A stretch of DNA of 64,000 bases from Nitrospirota bacterium (GCA_021844275.1 JAKBTR010000010.1:10522-74521), one strand, 5' to 3'; shown: positions 25,765 through 35,166, numbered from the stretch's first letter. A program made the numbers and translations. The notes: a model not told the origin generated them from the sequence alone.

Positions 25765-28061
25765 TACCTCCTCCTCCTGTAATTAGTGTTGGTGGGCGCA
25801 GGCCCCACGGGGCGAGGTCTATTTGGCTGATCCGGAGATTCTTCCGGTCCTCCTTCAGGTCCTCGCATTGCGGCGCCGGTCGCTGCCCCAAACATCGCGT
25901 CGACTCCGACGTGGCGTCCAGGGGTTCCGGTCGTGTCCGGCGTCCCCTGTGACGCTCCGTGCCCGCCCGCCCAGCCGATCACAAGACTCGGGAGATCCAG
26001 AATGCACAACCTACCAAGCTTGTACATGCTTGAAATTAGTAGAAAATCCAGGATTCCCAGAAAACTGATCATTGCGACGATCCCGTTTAACGATCCAGCA
26101 GTTATGCCAGTTACCATGCCCGAAAAACCTTGTAGGATCAGATACGCAAGGGATTGGTAGAGAATAAAAAAGATGAAGAATCCAATGACCATTGCAACTG
26201 GCCTGATGAAAATCTCCAGGACTCGCAAGTATCCAGTCCTGGCAGACTCATGTATAAATCCTTCCCCCTCGGGCTGCGCATGAAAAATTCCCCAGATGGG
26301 TACGGCAAAAATGGCCTCAAAAATGGAGAAGAGCCAAGCCAGCACGCCTCCGATAAAAAGAATGAACGGGAGGGCGGGCAGGATATAAGCCAGTCCTGAT
26401 CCAAAAACAAGCAATGGCACGGCAATCATCAAAACAAATTTCCACCCAACTTTAGCTACTGCGGCGGCTGCGCCGGTGGCCGCTCCTGCGACTCCACCGA
26501 TGACACCTCCAACAATTGGAATGTTCGATGAATTTTTGGCTGCTGTGTTGAGAGATTTTGTGCCAACTACTGCCCCGGCGATTACAGCCAGCGCCGTTTC
26601 TGTTCCGTCGATCACAGTGTTTCCAAGGCTCGCGGCAGTCAAAACTGGATCGCCGTTTTCGAGTGTCATACTGGAAAAAGAGGTGATGATTCCTGTCAAA
26701 GGACTGGCTACAAAATTGATGATTTTTGCCCAGGCGCTTGATCCGCTTGACACGCTCCCGCTCGCATCCGCGATCTGTCCGGGTGTTGGAGGATTGCCAA
26801 CCATGTTTGTGCTCGAATCGAGCATTTTTGTGTAGGAATCAGTGCTGGCCAAAACGTTTTTAAGCCCATAGGTCCCGTTCGACGGTTCCGCCAGGGAGTC
26901 GATCGCGACTCCCTGGTAGCTCCATTTTTTAGTGATCATCGAACTTAACCGCTGATTTTGCTTGGCGAAGCTGTAAAAAAACGATCCAGCCATAATCCAG
27001 CCTCCGGAGGTAGCAGTACTCAGCCAATTCTGGAGGGTCGCCCCGTTTGACCCCTGGCTTGCCGCGCTTGCGGCGGCGTTTGAGATGGCGTTCTGGTAGT
27101 TGTTGATGGCGTTGTACAAAGGCTGAGGGTTGGGAAGCTGAGGAATTGTCGGGGCTCCGGTATTCGGGGCATTCACGATCTGGACAGCAAGGGGGGCCAG
27201 GGTTGAGAGCATCTGTGTTAAAGCAGTGGATTGGGCGCTGGCGATTGATTCCGCCGCTGGAGTGGTATGCCAGCTATTGTATGAAAAAGTGAAACTTCCG
27301 CACACGCCCGGCGGTAAGCCGCTGTTTGCCGCTCCGTTGAAGCCGATCTGGTCGATGATATTTTGAGTTGAGGTTCCACCAGGCTGTGACCCAAAAAAGG
27401 AAGGTCCATACCCGGAAGTTTGTGGATTGGTAATGGTGAAAGTCGACTTCTGTTGCTGTTCCTGGACATACTGCCCGGGCATCGGAGGAAGCACCTGCGG
27501 CGGGGAATTGGGATTCATCGGGTCGGTGCCATTGTACTGCGTCCCCTGGCCGATGTAGTAGTATTCCGAATTCACAAAGTTCTGGCAAACGAGACTTTGC
27601 AAAGCATCCTTTGCGAGTTCCGTACCGGTGTTGCTGTTTACGATCACCGCCGGACCGCCTTTTATCAGGTATTGGGCCCCGGCGGTCCAGACATTGTCCG
27701 CAAATCCCACAGACATCCCAACAAGCCACAGAAGCACGCTTTGCACGATCGAGATTCCCGCCGGAGGAACAGGGGCAAGGAAAGCCCCTGCGGCCACGAT
27801 CCGGACCGGCATCCACTTACTGTACCGCCTTCCAAGAGGAACTCCGTCCTGGGAGGCTTCCGCAATACCCATCAGCAAACTATAAACAGCAAATACACCC
27901 AAAACTGCAAAAAGAGTTGTGTCGTACAGACTCAAGATCGTTTGAAGAAATCCGCCACTGTTGCCGGAAAAATTCTGCCAGCCGGCACCGAATAACTTAT
28001 TGAGTAGCTGGACCGAGAGATCCGAGTTTGAAGGGGTCAACGGGTTCATTTTTTGAGCCAT
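25764..28061 (-). CDS. DotA/TraY-family integral membrane transfer protein
   Basis: 765 residues. An N-terminal helix is followed by GVPLGRRYSKWMPVRIVAAG, the family signature, then a long periplasmic domain (about 130-440) and a C-terminal cluster of five or more helices (about 530-720) containing AEGEGF-like HAQPEGEGFIHESARTGYL. DotA (Legionella) and TraY (IncI) are polytopic proteins of type IVB secretion systems. No other Dot/Icm genes are recognised here except a tentative IcmX-like one. It starts inside the 3' end of the 62-residue gene. Confidence 0.82.
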   Translation of the reverse strand: MAQKMNPLTPSNSDLSVQLLNKLFGAGWQNFSGNSGGFLQTILSLYDTTLFAVLGVFAVYSLLMGIAEASQDGVPLGRRYSKWMPVRIVAAGAFLAPVPPAGISIVQSVLLWLVGMSVGFADNVWTAGAQYLIKGGPAVIVNSNTGTELAKDALQSLVCQNFVNSEYYYIGQGTQYNGTDPMNPNSPPQVLPPMPGQYVQEQQQKSTFTITNPQTSGYGPSFFGSQPGGTSTQNIIDQIGFNGAANSGLPPGVCGSFTFSYNSWHTTPAAESIASAQSTALTQMLSTLAPLAVQIVNAPNTGAPTIPQLPNPQPLYNAINNYQNAISNAAASAASQGSNGATLQNWLSTATSGGWIMAGSFFYSFAKQNQRLSSMITKKWSYQGVAIDSLAEPSNGTYGLKNVLASTDSYTKMLDSSTNMVGNPPTPGQIADASGSVSSGSSAWAKIINFVASPLTGIITSFSSMTLENGDPVLTAASLGNTVIDGTETALAVIAGAVVGTKSLNTAAKNSSNIPIVGGVIGGVAGAATGAAAAVAKVGWKFVLMIAVPLLVFGSGLAYILPALPFILFIGGVLAWLFSIFEAIFAVPIWGIFHAQPEGEGFIHESARTGYLRVLEIFIRPVAMVIGFFIFFILYQSLAYLILQGFSGMVTGITAGSLNGIVAMISFLGILDFLLISSMYKLGRLCILDLPSLVIGWAGGHGASQGTPDTTGTPGRHVGVDAMFGAATGAAMRGPEGGPEESPDQPNRPRPVGPAPTNTNYRRRR

Positions 28062-28234
28062 CCCCAGTTTTTATAGGTATAAAAAAAACAAAGACACCCC
28101 ACCCCAATCAAAAAATTGGGGAGATTCAGCCAATAGAGGTACCAGAGGGTCATCAGGAGGGAAACTCGCTGGCCTGTGGCCACGATCATGCGTTCGATCG
28201 CCTCTCCCCACGTCATTTTCTGCATTTTTTCCAT
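28046..28234 (-). CDS. Small two-helix membrane protein (62 aa)
   Basis: 62 residues with hydrophobic stretches at about 25-40 and 40-54; contains MTWGEAIERMI at the N-terminus and a Lys-terminated end. It overlaps the dotA-like start by 16 nt, consistent with coupled translation. It could be a small accessory of the channel. No family recognised. Confidence 0.5.
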   Translation of the reverse strand: MEKMQKMTWGEAIERMIVATGQRVSLLMTLWYLYWLNLPNFLIGVGCLCFFYTYKNWGWLKK

Positions 28235-28235
28235 G

Positions 28236-28562
28236 TCATATCTCGACTAATTCAGCCAAGTCATGCGCCTCAAAGAGAAAATTCTGGAGAAAAATCGGGT
28301 CTGGTTTTTCAGAATTCAGAATTTTCGATGAAAGTTCTTCAAAAATCGCGAGAAATGGATGGGTCGGACCCGCCGGGCGTTTCATTTTCAGGAGGTGGAG
28401 CATGGCGCGGTTCAAACATTCCGCGGCGTCAAATTTCGTTTCTTTTTCTGAATATTCCTCATCTTTACTCAATAAAAAGACAGCTTCACTGCAAAAAACA
28501 AGAAAAAAGGCGCTTTCCGGCAACAAAGTGACTTTGTTCTCAAGTTCCGTAAAATCAATCAT
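28236..28562 (-). CDS. Hypothetical cytoplasmic protein (108 aa)
   Basis: 108 residues, acidic and helical (FTELENKV; KFDAAECLNRAMLHLLKM), no membrane segment. ATG 28562 overlaps the stop of the small ribbon-helix-helix gene upstream by 8 nt, and its stop is one base before the next start. Its position between a regulator and channel genes suggests an accessory or chaperone role, but there is no direct evidence. Confidence 0.45.
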   Translation of the reverse strand: MIDFTELENKVTLLPESAFFLVFCSEAVFLLSKDEEYSEKETKFDAAECLNRAMLHLLKMKRPAGPTHPFLAIFEELSSKILNSEKPDPIFLQNFLFEAHDLAELVEI

Positions 28563-28728
28563 CTTTTTCTCCGTTTATTATTAAAAATTGTGCAATTGCA
28601 AGGCGGATGAGCTTTCCCGTCGTTTTTTCTTCTTGTTTGGCCCGTTTCCTAAGTTTTTTCAGTGTTTTTTCATCGATCCGAAGCGAGAAAACAACCATCG
28701 GAGCCGGTTTCTTTCGTTTTTTGTTCAG
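28555..28728 (-). CDS. Short ribbon-helix-helix-type DNA-binding protein, CTG start
   Basis: 57 residues, easily missed because no ATG, GTG or TTG lies at the right place. A perfect AAGGAGGTGAT sits seven bases before CTG 28728. The product is basic at the N-terminus (NKKRKKPAP), followed by MVVFSLRIDEKTLKKLRKRA and KTTGKLIRLAIAQFL, the strand-helix-helix plan of CopG/Arc/omega repressors. It ends overlapping the next gene. It could regulate the downstream genes or act at a nearby oriT like TrwA-type accessory proteins. Confidence 0.6.
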   Translation of the reverse strand: MNKKRKKPAPMVVFSLRIDEKTLKKLRKRAKQEEKTTGKLIRLAIAQFLIINGEKDD

Positions 28729-28913
28729 AACATCACCTCCTTTCTTTGATTTCGTATTACGATTTTTATTTTAACAAACGATAGAAATAAGTCAAGTGTA
28801 AGTGTTTAAAAAATATGAATTTATGTTGACAAAACTGTTCATGAGAGATACATAAAAATTAAAAAATATGGAGGGGAAGGGCTAGTTCTTGCGGTTTTCG
28901 AGAACCTTAGCCC
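28729..28913. other. AT-rich gap upstream of the ribbon-helix-helix gene
   Basis: Strikingly AT-rich (28,750-28,860) compared with neighbours, with TTGACAAAACTG near 28,825 and ATACATAAAAATT after it. Probably the promoter region for the minus-strand dotA gene group, and possibly an intrinsically bendable or meltable part of a transfer origin. No gene seen. Confidence 0.4.
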
Positions 28914-28999
28914 GTCCGGACCGATGCGCCGGGGGGGAGCCCAGCGAAGCGCACAGAGACCGCAAGAGTCTCGATGTCGCGAGCGGAAGGCGCAAGGGG
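28914..28999. other. 86-bp conserved non-coding element, copy 1 (candidate oriT or structured site)
   Basis: Aligns without gaps to 60,875-60,960 in island 2 at about 85% identity by eye, although the neighbouring sequence differs. The core has AGCGCACAGAGACCGCAA and the inverted repeat GAGAC-7 nt-GTCTC, in which the stem is conserved and the loop varies. It lies 24 bp past the end of traI. A relaxase recognition site, a regulatory DNA or an RNA element are the options. Confidence 0.55.
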
Positions 29000-29022
29000 A
29001 GCAAGGGCGATAAGGAAGGGGA

Positions 29023-32000
29023 TCAGAACCCCAGTTCCAGTTCCCGTTCGAGTTCCCGCTCGCGGATCCTTTCCCGGCCCTTTTGGCCCTTTTCTTTCCC
29101 GTTCTCCCAGTTGCCCGCCTGGGTCTCCTTTTCAATCTCAAGTTCTTTTTCGTGACTAGTTACGGCCTTTGGCTCGATCTCAAAGTCCAGGGCGTTCATT
29201 TTTTCCCGGGAACGGATGGAGCCAATCAGGGAACGGACTTTTTCTAGCCCGAAGTCCAATTCTTCTTGCTGTTCCTGTGTTCTTTCATTCATCTGACTTG
29301 AGGCGTGCCTGTTCAGGAAGGACCGGCAGAGGTCGAAATCGCTCTCAATTCCTTGGGGGAGAGGGATTCCCTGGTCTCCGGATAAGCTCATTGCATAGGA
29401 AAGCATCTTTTCCGTGGGGGCCAGTTCTACGCCTGCCGCCTGAGCGGCGCGGTCAAGCTGATCCTCTGTCATGACCATGTGGGCCCCGTCCTTGTGGCGG
29501 GTCAACTGGACATACAATTGTTCAAGTCCCTGGAAGCCGATGTAATTGTAGGTTTGGGAACCGGTCTCGCCCTGGCTTTTATTGATCGTGATGGCGTATC
29601 CGTGTTGAAAATGCTCATATCGCAACGGATCAAAGGAGAGGTCCTTTCCGGAATCCATCCGGACGTGAAAAAGCCAGGTTCCGTTTGAATCCTGGGCGAT
29701 CTCTTTTAAAGTTCCCGTCTCGCCGTTCATCACCCCCATGGTCTTGTTGTTCCGGGAGAAGTAAATCCGGTCCCCACCTTGAAATTCCTTGATTCCGGTG
29801 GAGGTCTTGACCTCCGCCCGGATCCCGTCGAGGAGACCCTTTTCCTGTATGGCCGCTCGCGCCCTGGCGTTCAATTCCGCAACATCCACCTTCCTATAGG
29901 CGGTCAGGAGAGAGGCCCGAGCCTCCGGGTTGAAGTCCTGCGCCCACTTCCCAACGGTCGCGGCCATGGCATGATCACGATCCTTTGCGATCGTGATCAT
30001 GCCGGCCTGGGCGTATTTCTCAAGGGCTTCCTTCACCTTTCCGTCCCGGATTTCCCGGGACGCCTGTTTCTGCCAGTCCGCTTTCTGGCGGCGGTTTTCC
30101 GTGAGCTCCACGAATTCAATCTTTTTCATGAGTCCCTTGACCGGGGATCCTGCCGCTACGGGAGGAACCTGTCGATCGTCCCCGACCAGTTCAAGTTTCG
30201 CCCCCGCCGCGTGAGCCAAAGCCTGCAGGCGGTCGAGGGTCCGGGTATCGCACATCATGGCTTCATCCACGACGATGACCGACTTTGCAGAAAGTTTTCT
30301 TGTGGGATCTGCTCTTGTTCCGTCATCTCGGTCATAGCCTTCAAGATCTCTCAAGAGGCTGGCGATGGTCTGGCTTTTAATCCCAGTCTCATTTTCCATG
30401 AGCTTGGCAGTCTTCCCCTGGAGGGCGCATCCGATGACCTCAAAACCGGCCTCTTCATATCCATAGCGGACGGGAACCAGGGCGGTGCTTTTCCCGGCTC
30501 CGGCGTGTCCCTGGACGATCTTCGTCCGGCCTTCCGTCCGGGTCATGTATTCGATGGCGGCGAGTTGTTCCGGAGAGAAACCGAATCCCTGCTCCCTTTC
30601 CCGGCGCTCGATGGCCGCATGGACGGTTTCCGGGTCCAGGACATGGGACCGGTCCTCTTTCCCTTCCCAGGCCCGGGCGAGGATCCCTTGTTCCAGTTCG
30701 AGCATTTCCTTGGTTGTATAGTAGGTTTTTCCGTCCTGGCCCCGGAGTTTCACGAGGTCTTGGTGGCGCTTGAGGGCGGCCACTTCCTTTTTCACGTCCT
30801 CGAGGCCTTTGCCTTGGTGGCTGAAGACAATCGAGGCCTCTTTGAAGAGGTCCTTTTCTTCAAAGACGGCTTCCATAGTGGTCAGTTTCCGAAGGATTTC
30901 CTCCCGATTGATCTCCTTGGGTTTTTCTTCAAAAAGCTCTTGCAATCCGAAGCGATGTATCTGTTTTTCTGACCATTCCTCAAAGGTCGGAAGTGGGGCC
31001 CGGCGGCCTGACTGGGCATTTGCTTCCTGGACGAGCATTATTTTTTCCTCGTGGGCTCCCCTTGGTTCTTCCAGAAAAAACTTGAGCTCGAGTCGATCCC
31101 ATTCGTCCAGATCCTTGAATCGAGCATCAGAAAGAATTTTTTCTACCGTTTCAGGGGGAAAGCCCTCATTATTTGTGGTGTCTTCAAAGACGGCTTCCAT
31201 GGTGGTCAGCTTCCGAAGGACTTCCTCCCGATTGATCTCCTTGGGTCTTTCTTCAAAAAGTTCTTGCAATCCGAAGCGATGTATCTGTTTTTCTGACCAT
31301 TCCTCAAAGGTCGGAAGTGGGGCCCGGCGGCCTGACTGGGCATTCGCTTCATGGACGAGCATTATTTCTTCCTCGTGGGCTCCCCTTGGTTCTTCCAGAA
31401 AAAACTTGAGGTTGAGTCGATCCCATTCGTCCAGATCCTTGAATCGAGCATCAGAAAGAATTTTTTCTACCGTTTCAGGGGGAAAGCCCTCATTATTTGT
31501 GGTGTCTTCAAAGACGGCTTCCATGGTGGTCAGCTTCCGAAGGACTTCCTCCCGATTGATCTCCTTGGGTCTTTCTTCAAAAAGTTCTTGCAATCCGAAG
31601 CGATGTATCTGTTTTTCTGACCATTCCTCAAAGGTCGGAAGTGGGGCCCGGCGGCCTGACTGGGCATTCGCTTCATGGACGAGCATTATTTCTTCCTCGT
31701 GGGCTCCCCTTGGTTCTTCCAGAAAAAACTTGAGGTTGAGTCGATCCCATTCGTCCAGATCCTTGAATCGAGCATCAGAAAGAATTTTTTCTACCGTTTC
31801 AGGGGGAAAGCCCTCATTATTTGTGGTGTCATCAAAGATGGCTTCCATGCTGGTCAGGTTCGGAAGGATTTCCTCCCGGTCGATTTCCTTGGCCGCCTCT
31901 TTTTCAAGCCCCCTCAGGGCATCAATCGTTTCGCGAGTGACGCCGTGGGTCAAGGCCCGGGCATCCCAATCGGCCTGGAGGATCTCCGCGGGGATATTTC

Positions 32001-32862
32001 CCTTGTCGAAACGATTGTCCAGATTGGCGATTTCCGACGCCTTCCCTCCGGAAAGTCCCAACTTTTCGAGGGCTTCAAGAATCTGCTCACGCCGTTGCGA
32101 TGTCTCTTTTTCAAGCTCTTTCGGAATCCCGACAATTCGAAAATAATCCCCGTCGGCTTCGATCTGGAAGCCCATCTCCTTGATTTCTTTTGCAAGCTCC
32201 GCCCTATAGATGGCTCCCAAGGCCATTTTCCATTCGTATAGCTGCTTTCCGTTCAACGCTCCCCACGTTCCATCCTCACGGAGGGCCATATTTTGAAGCA
32301 TCAAATGGATGTGAAGCTGTGGATCCGGGATGGACTGGGCGTCAACGGGCCGTGAGGAACCATGCAGGAAGGCGGCGGCCAGGAGCTTGGCGTTCACCTG
32401 CTCGATGGTGCCTTTTGAGCTTGACCCCTGCCGCGCGAGGGGGAAGTTCTGCTCGATGAATTCCAAGACCTTTTCGACGGCCCGAGTTTGGGCGTCTTCG
32501 ACACCTTTCCTCACGTCCTCGTTTCCCACGGCCCAGACGATACTGACGGACTTGGGGGCGGAAAAGGTCAAATCCCAAGCATAGCGGCGATCTTCACCGG
32601 CGCCCTGGAGCAGTCCTTGACCGCTCCGGGGATCCTGCCCCATCAGGGTCCGGATATGGTCTTCACGATTGACGGCTCCCTTTAGTCCCAAAGCCTCCGC
32701 CGCGGACCCCATCCAGACTGAGGGGGTCTTATCGTTCCCTTGGGAGTAGTAGTCTTCGATGGCTCCGGGGGCTTTGGATTTGTCCTTGGATTCGTCCGGG
32801 TACTTGGCAACTCCGGCCACATCCTTGGCCGAGGTTCCTTTTTTGCAGCTAATGCTTAGCAT
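29023..32862 (-). CDS. traI: TrwC/TraI-type conjugative relaxase-helicase
   Basis: 1279 residues. The N-terminal relaxase domain (about 1-300) has the metal-binding triad in LHIHLMLQN. It is followed by three near-identical 108-residue repeats (about 345-668), then a RecD-like SF1 helicase with Walker A GHAGAGKST (about 790), DEAMMCDTR and a C-terminal INKSQGET motif. The C-terminus is charged (Arg/Glu repeats). MOBF relaxases nick oriT and unwind the transferred strand. It begins one base from the traD stop. Confidence 0.92.
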   Translation of the reverse strand: MLSISCKKGTSAKDVAGVAKYPDESKDKSKAPGAIEDYYSQGNDKTPSVWMGSAAEALGLKGAVNREDHIRTLMGQDPRSGQGLLQGAGEDRRYAWDLTFSAPKSVSIVWAVGNEDVRKGVEDAQTRAVEKVLEFIEQNFPLARQGSSSKGTIEQVNAKLLAAAFLHGSSRPVDAQSIPDPQLHIHLMLQNMALREDGTWGALNGKQLYEWKMALGAIYRAELAKEIKEMGFQIEADGDYFRIVGIPKELEKETSQRREQILEALEKLGLSGGKASEIANLDNRFDKGNIPAEILQADWDARALTHGVTRETIDALRGLEKEAAKEIDREEILPNLTSMEAIFDDTTNNEGFPPETVEKILSDARFKDLDEWDRLNLKFFLEEPRGAHEEEIMLVHEANAQSGRRAPLPTFEEWSEKQIHRFGLQELFEERPKEINREEVLRKLTTMEAVFEDTTNNEGFPPETVEKILSDARFKDLDEWDRLNLKFFLEEPRGAHEEEIMLVHEANAQSGRRAPLPTFEEWSEKQIHRFGLQELFEERPKEINREEVLRKLTTMEAVFEDTTNNEGFPPETVEKILSDARFKDLDEWDRLELKFFLEEPRGAHEEKIMLVQEANAQSGRRAPLPTFEEWSEKQIHRFGLQELFEEKPKEINREEILRKLTTMEAVFEEKDLFKEASIVFSHQGKGLEDVKKEVAALKRHQDLVKLRGQDGKTYYTTKEMLELEQGILARAWEGKEDRSHVLDPETVHAAIERREREQGFGFSPEQLAAIEYMTRTEGRTKIVQGHAGAGKSTALVPVRYGYEEAGFEVIGCALQGKTAKLMENETGIKSQTIASLLRDLEGYDRDDGTRADPTRKLSAKSVIVVDEAMMCDTRTLDRLQALAHAAGAKLELVGDDRQVPPVAAGSPVKGLMKKIEFVELTENRRQKADWQKQASREIRDGKVKEALEKYAQAGMITIAKDRDHAMAATVGKWAQDFNPEARASLLTAYRKVDVAELNARARAAIQEKGLLDGIRAEVKTSTGIKEFQGGDRIYFSRNNKTMGVMNGETGTLKEIAQDSNGTWLFHVRMDSGKDLSFDPLRYEHFQHGYAITINKSQGETGSQTYNYIGFQGLEQLYVQLTRHKDGAHMVMTEDQLDRAAQAAGVELAPTEKMLSYAMSLSGDQGIPLPQGIESDFDLCRSFLNRHASSQMNERTQEQQEELDFGLEKVRSLIGSIRSREKMNALDFEIEPKAVTSHEKELEIEKETQAGNWENGKEKGQKGRERIRERELERELELGF
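30861..31832. repeat. Three tandem 324-bp repeats inside traI
   Basis: Exact 324-bp period, units beginning at 30,861, 31,185 and 31,509, with a partial fourth at 31,833. Each encodes 108 residues including TTMEAVFEDTTNNEG and RFGLQELFEERPKEINREE. Units two and three are almost identical in DNA, so the expansion is recent. They lengthen the linker between the relaxase and helicase domains. Confidence 0.93.
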
Positions 32863-35166
32863 TTACTCCCTCTCTTCTTCGTCTTCCCGCTCCGGCTCCG
32901 GGGCGGGGGAAGGTTTGGCGATCTGAACCCGCCCGACGGTTCCGGAGGCCCCGGTTGAATCCAGCATGGCGGCCAGGAGTTTCAGGCTGTCGATTGCGAT
33001 ATCGCCGGTGAAATCTTCTCCGGAGAGGCTTGCGGTCAGCATCTTTTCCCCGATTTTTTCCGCCTCTTTCTCGTCCTCTTTTTCGTTTTCTGGGTCGGTT
33101 TTCTGTTGTTTTGGCTGTTGTTGTTGGGGGATTTCGACGTGTTCAAGGCGTGGGGTGGCGTTAGTGCTAACGCCCTCCTGTTTCCGCTCCGCGTCTTCCT
33201 TTCGAGCATCCGGGCCGCCTCCGGAGGGGGGAGAGGGCGGGACTGGGAGAGGAGCACTTGCACCCGAGGAATCTGGTCCCTCTTTAGCTGGGGATCCCGA
33301 TAGGGAATCGGTCACAAAGGCCAGGTTGCTGGCGATCACCTGGCCGGAATCATCCACGACCACCCGGGGAGGAAGAACGACGGGATCCTTTTCCTTGGGG
33401 TCATGGATAGGCCGGGGGAGCATGGGCCAATCAAGGATCACGCGATCGAATCCGGAAATCTGCAAGAGGGCTGTGACGATTTTCTTTTTAGGCTTTGGCC
33501 TGAGGAGCATTTCAAAACCGTGCTCCTCGAGGAGTCGTTTTTCCTGCGGTGGACTCCAGCCATCGCTTGTTCCGGAGGAAGGGGGAAGCGTGCCGGTGGT
33601 GCGCTGGCGATGATAAATCTGCACTGTGTGGGTTCCGACGCTCTCACTCGCCCACTTTTTGGCGCTCTGTCCAACATCCTGACCCCATATTTTTGTGAGT
33701 GTATTGTTTTCCCAAGTCATCCGGTCCTCTTTTCCCTGGTTTTTTTCTATCTGTTCCGCGTTTTGGAGCCCCAATAACATTCGAACACCTTTTGAACGGC
33801 TTGTTTCAAGGAATGTCGTGATTTGCGGGTTACGCCCAAGTTGTGGAACTTCATCGAGAATGAACCAGATGCGGCGCTTGTCCGGATCAGCGTCCCCGAG
33901 ACCATTGATCTTCAGGGCCGCCACATTGATGAACGCTGAAATGAAAGTCCTGGACCAGATTTCCGAATCTCCGGCCCGTTTGAGGATCACAGGTGGGCAA
34001 GTTTTCACTTCATCACTTAGGAATCCCTTTTTATCCTGATCGAGCCAGAATTTTTTAGCCCCGACTTTACATATCTCAGCGTCCAGACGGCATATATCAA
34101 TCAGAGGGCTTAGCTGGCCCCCTTGGGTGAAAAGAACTGAGCTTGTCGCTTTGCTCGTCGCGTCCCGGACAATCTGCCATGCCTCAGGGAAATATGTCCG
34201 GACAAACGTCTGGAGGTTCCTCATGTTCTCCTGGGGGTCATCTACCCCCACAAGCAAGTCATCCAACAGTCCTTTTCCGAGGTCTGAAAAGGTCCACTTC
34301 CCGGGCTTGTGTGCTTGTAATTTGTGGATCTCAGCGCGAAGGAGAGCTCTTGCCGCGTTATCCCACACGGGATCTGAAGCTTTTGGGTTTGGAATGATGA
34401 AACATTCCGCAAAGGCCTGGGCCAGGGCTTCCGTCGTAATATCCATGCCTATAAACCAACTCCAGGAGCGACGATCCCAGGGGGCGAGAATGATGCGGTT
34501 TTGGAGTTTTTGCGTGAAATCGGATTTTACGTCGTAACCTAAAATCTTGTCTTTTCGATTAATGATCTGGTCGAGGATGTATTGAATTTCGGTTGTTTTT
34601 CCTGATCCCGTCGAGCCGATCATCAAGAAATGCTGGATTTCAAGCCTCATTGAAATTTGAACGTTGGGATGGATAAAGATCCCGTCTACGTCAAAATTCT
34701 CAGCAATCTGCTCCTGGAGGGCCTTCGCCCCGGCCTTTCCCTCGAGTATCCTCGGCCCGGAAAGGTGTTTGATCGGGTTGGTCATGTTTTGGTGGTACTT
34801 CCAGGCGGCTCGCCCGCCGATCGCCGTGCCTATGAACGCTCCAACCGAGACATAGGGGATCAACGATCCCACCCCGGACAGGTCCGCCCATGGCTTCAGT
34901 CCCAACCAGGCGTTAGCGAAATCCACGTGGGGGAGTAGATTCAGGAGAAAAGAAAGGCCGGAATATTGAAAAAAAGCTTCAGTTGCTATCCCAATCGTGC
35001 TTTTTAGCCACAAAACCGGTCCGGCGGTGACTGGATTCACGAAGTTGACAGCAACGCCGATGGCAAGCCCGACCAGGGTGCAACCCAGCATCCAGAACAA
35101 AAAGATCAGGATATTTGAGAGGTGATCCGGATCCGGTGTGTCCTTGTGCAGCATGGGGTTAGTCAT
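32863..35166 (-). CDS. traD: Type IV coupling protein, VirD4/TraD-like
   Basis: About 767 residues from ATG 35166 (the open frame continues 29 codons further upstream, overlapping the previous gene more deeply). Two N-terminal membrane helices flank a short periplasmic segment; Walker A is GSTGSGKTT near residue 185 and Walker B is WFILDEVP near 415. The C-terminal 170 residues are Pro/Gln/Glu-rich and disordered. Coupling proteins deliver the relaxase-DNA complex to a mating channel. The order traD-traI matches trwB-trwC of MOBF systems. Confidence 0.9.
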   Translation of the reverse strand: MTNPMLHKDTPDPDHLSNILIFLFWMLGCTLVGLAIGVAVNFVNPVTAGPVLWLKSTIGIATEAFFQYSGLSFLLNLLPHVDFANAWLGLKPWADLSGVGSLIPYVSVGAFIGTAIGGRAAWKYHQNMTNPIKHLSGPRILEGKAGAKALQEQIAENFDVDGIFIHPNVQISMRLEIQHFLMIGSTGSGKTTEIQYILDQIINRKDKILGYDVKSDFTQKLQNRIILAPWDRRSWSWFIGMDITTEALAQAFAECFIIPNPKASDPVWDNAARALLRAEIHKLQAHKPGKWTFSDLGKGLLDDLLVGVDDPQENMRNLQTFVRTYFPEAWQIVRDATSKATSSVLFTQGGQLSPLIDICRLDAEICKVGAKKFWLDQDKKGFLSDEVKTCPPVILKRAGDSEIWSRTFISAFINVAALKINGLGDADPDKRRIWFILDEVPQLGRNPQITTFLETSRSKGVRMLLGLQNAEQIEKNQGKEDRMTWENNTLTKIWGQDVGQSAKKWASESVGTHTVQIYHRQRTTGTLPPSSGTSDGWSPPQEKRLLEEHGFEMLLRPKPKKKIVTALLQISGFDRVILDWPMLPRPIHDPKEKDPVVLPPRVVVDDSGQVIASNLAFVTDSLSGSPAKEGPDSSGASAPLPVPPSPPSGGGPDARKEDAERKQEGVSTNATPRLEHVEIPQQQQPKQQKTDPENEKEDEKEAEKIGEKMLTASLSGEDFTGDIAIDSLKLLAAMLDSTGASGTVGRVQIAKPSPAPEPEREDEEERE

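Noticed and set aside
28839..29141. A protein encoded across the 86-bp element (and its counterpart at 60,680-60,943)
   Set aside because: Short peptide similarity exists in one frame, but starts, ends and flanks differ and changes are not synonymous-biased by eye; a DNA or RNA element is simpler.
30861..31832. CRISPR array
   Set aside because: The repeat unit is 324 bp, tandem without spacers, and lies within a coding sequence.
30770..32146. A 458-codon Ser-rich plus-strand frame with internal repeats
   Set aside because: Antisense of the traI tandem repeats; the repeats explain its periodicity.
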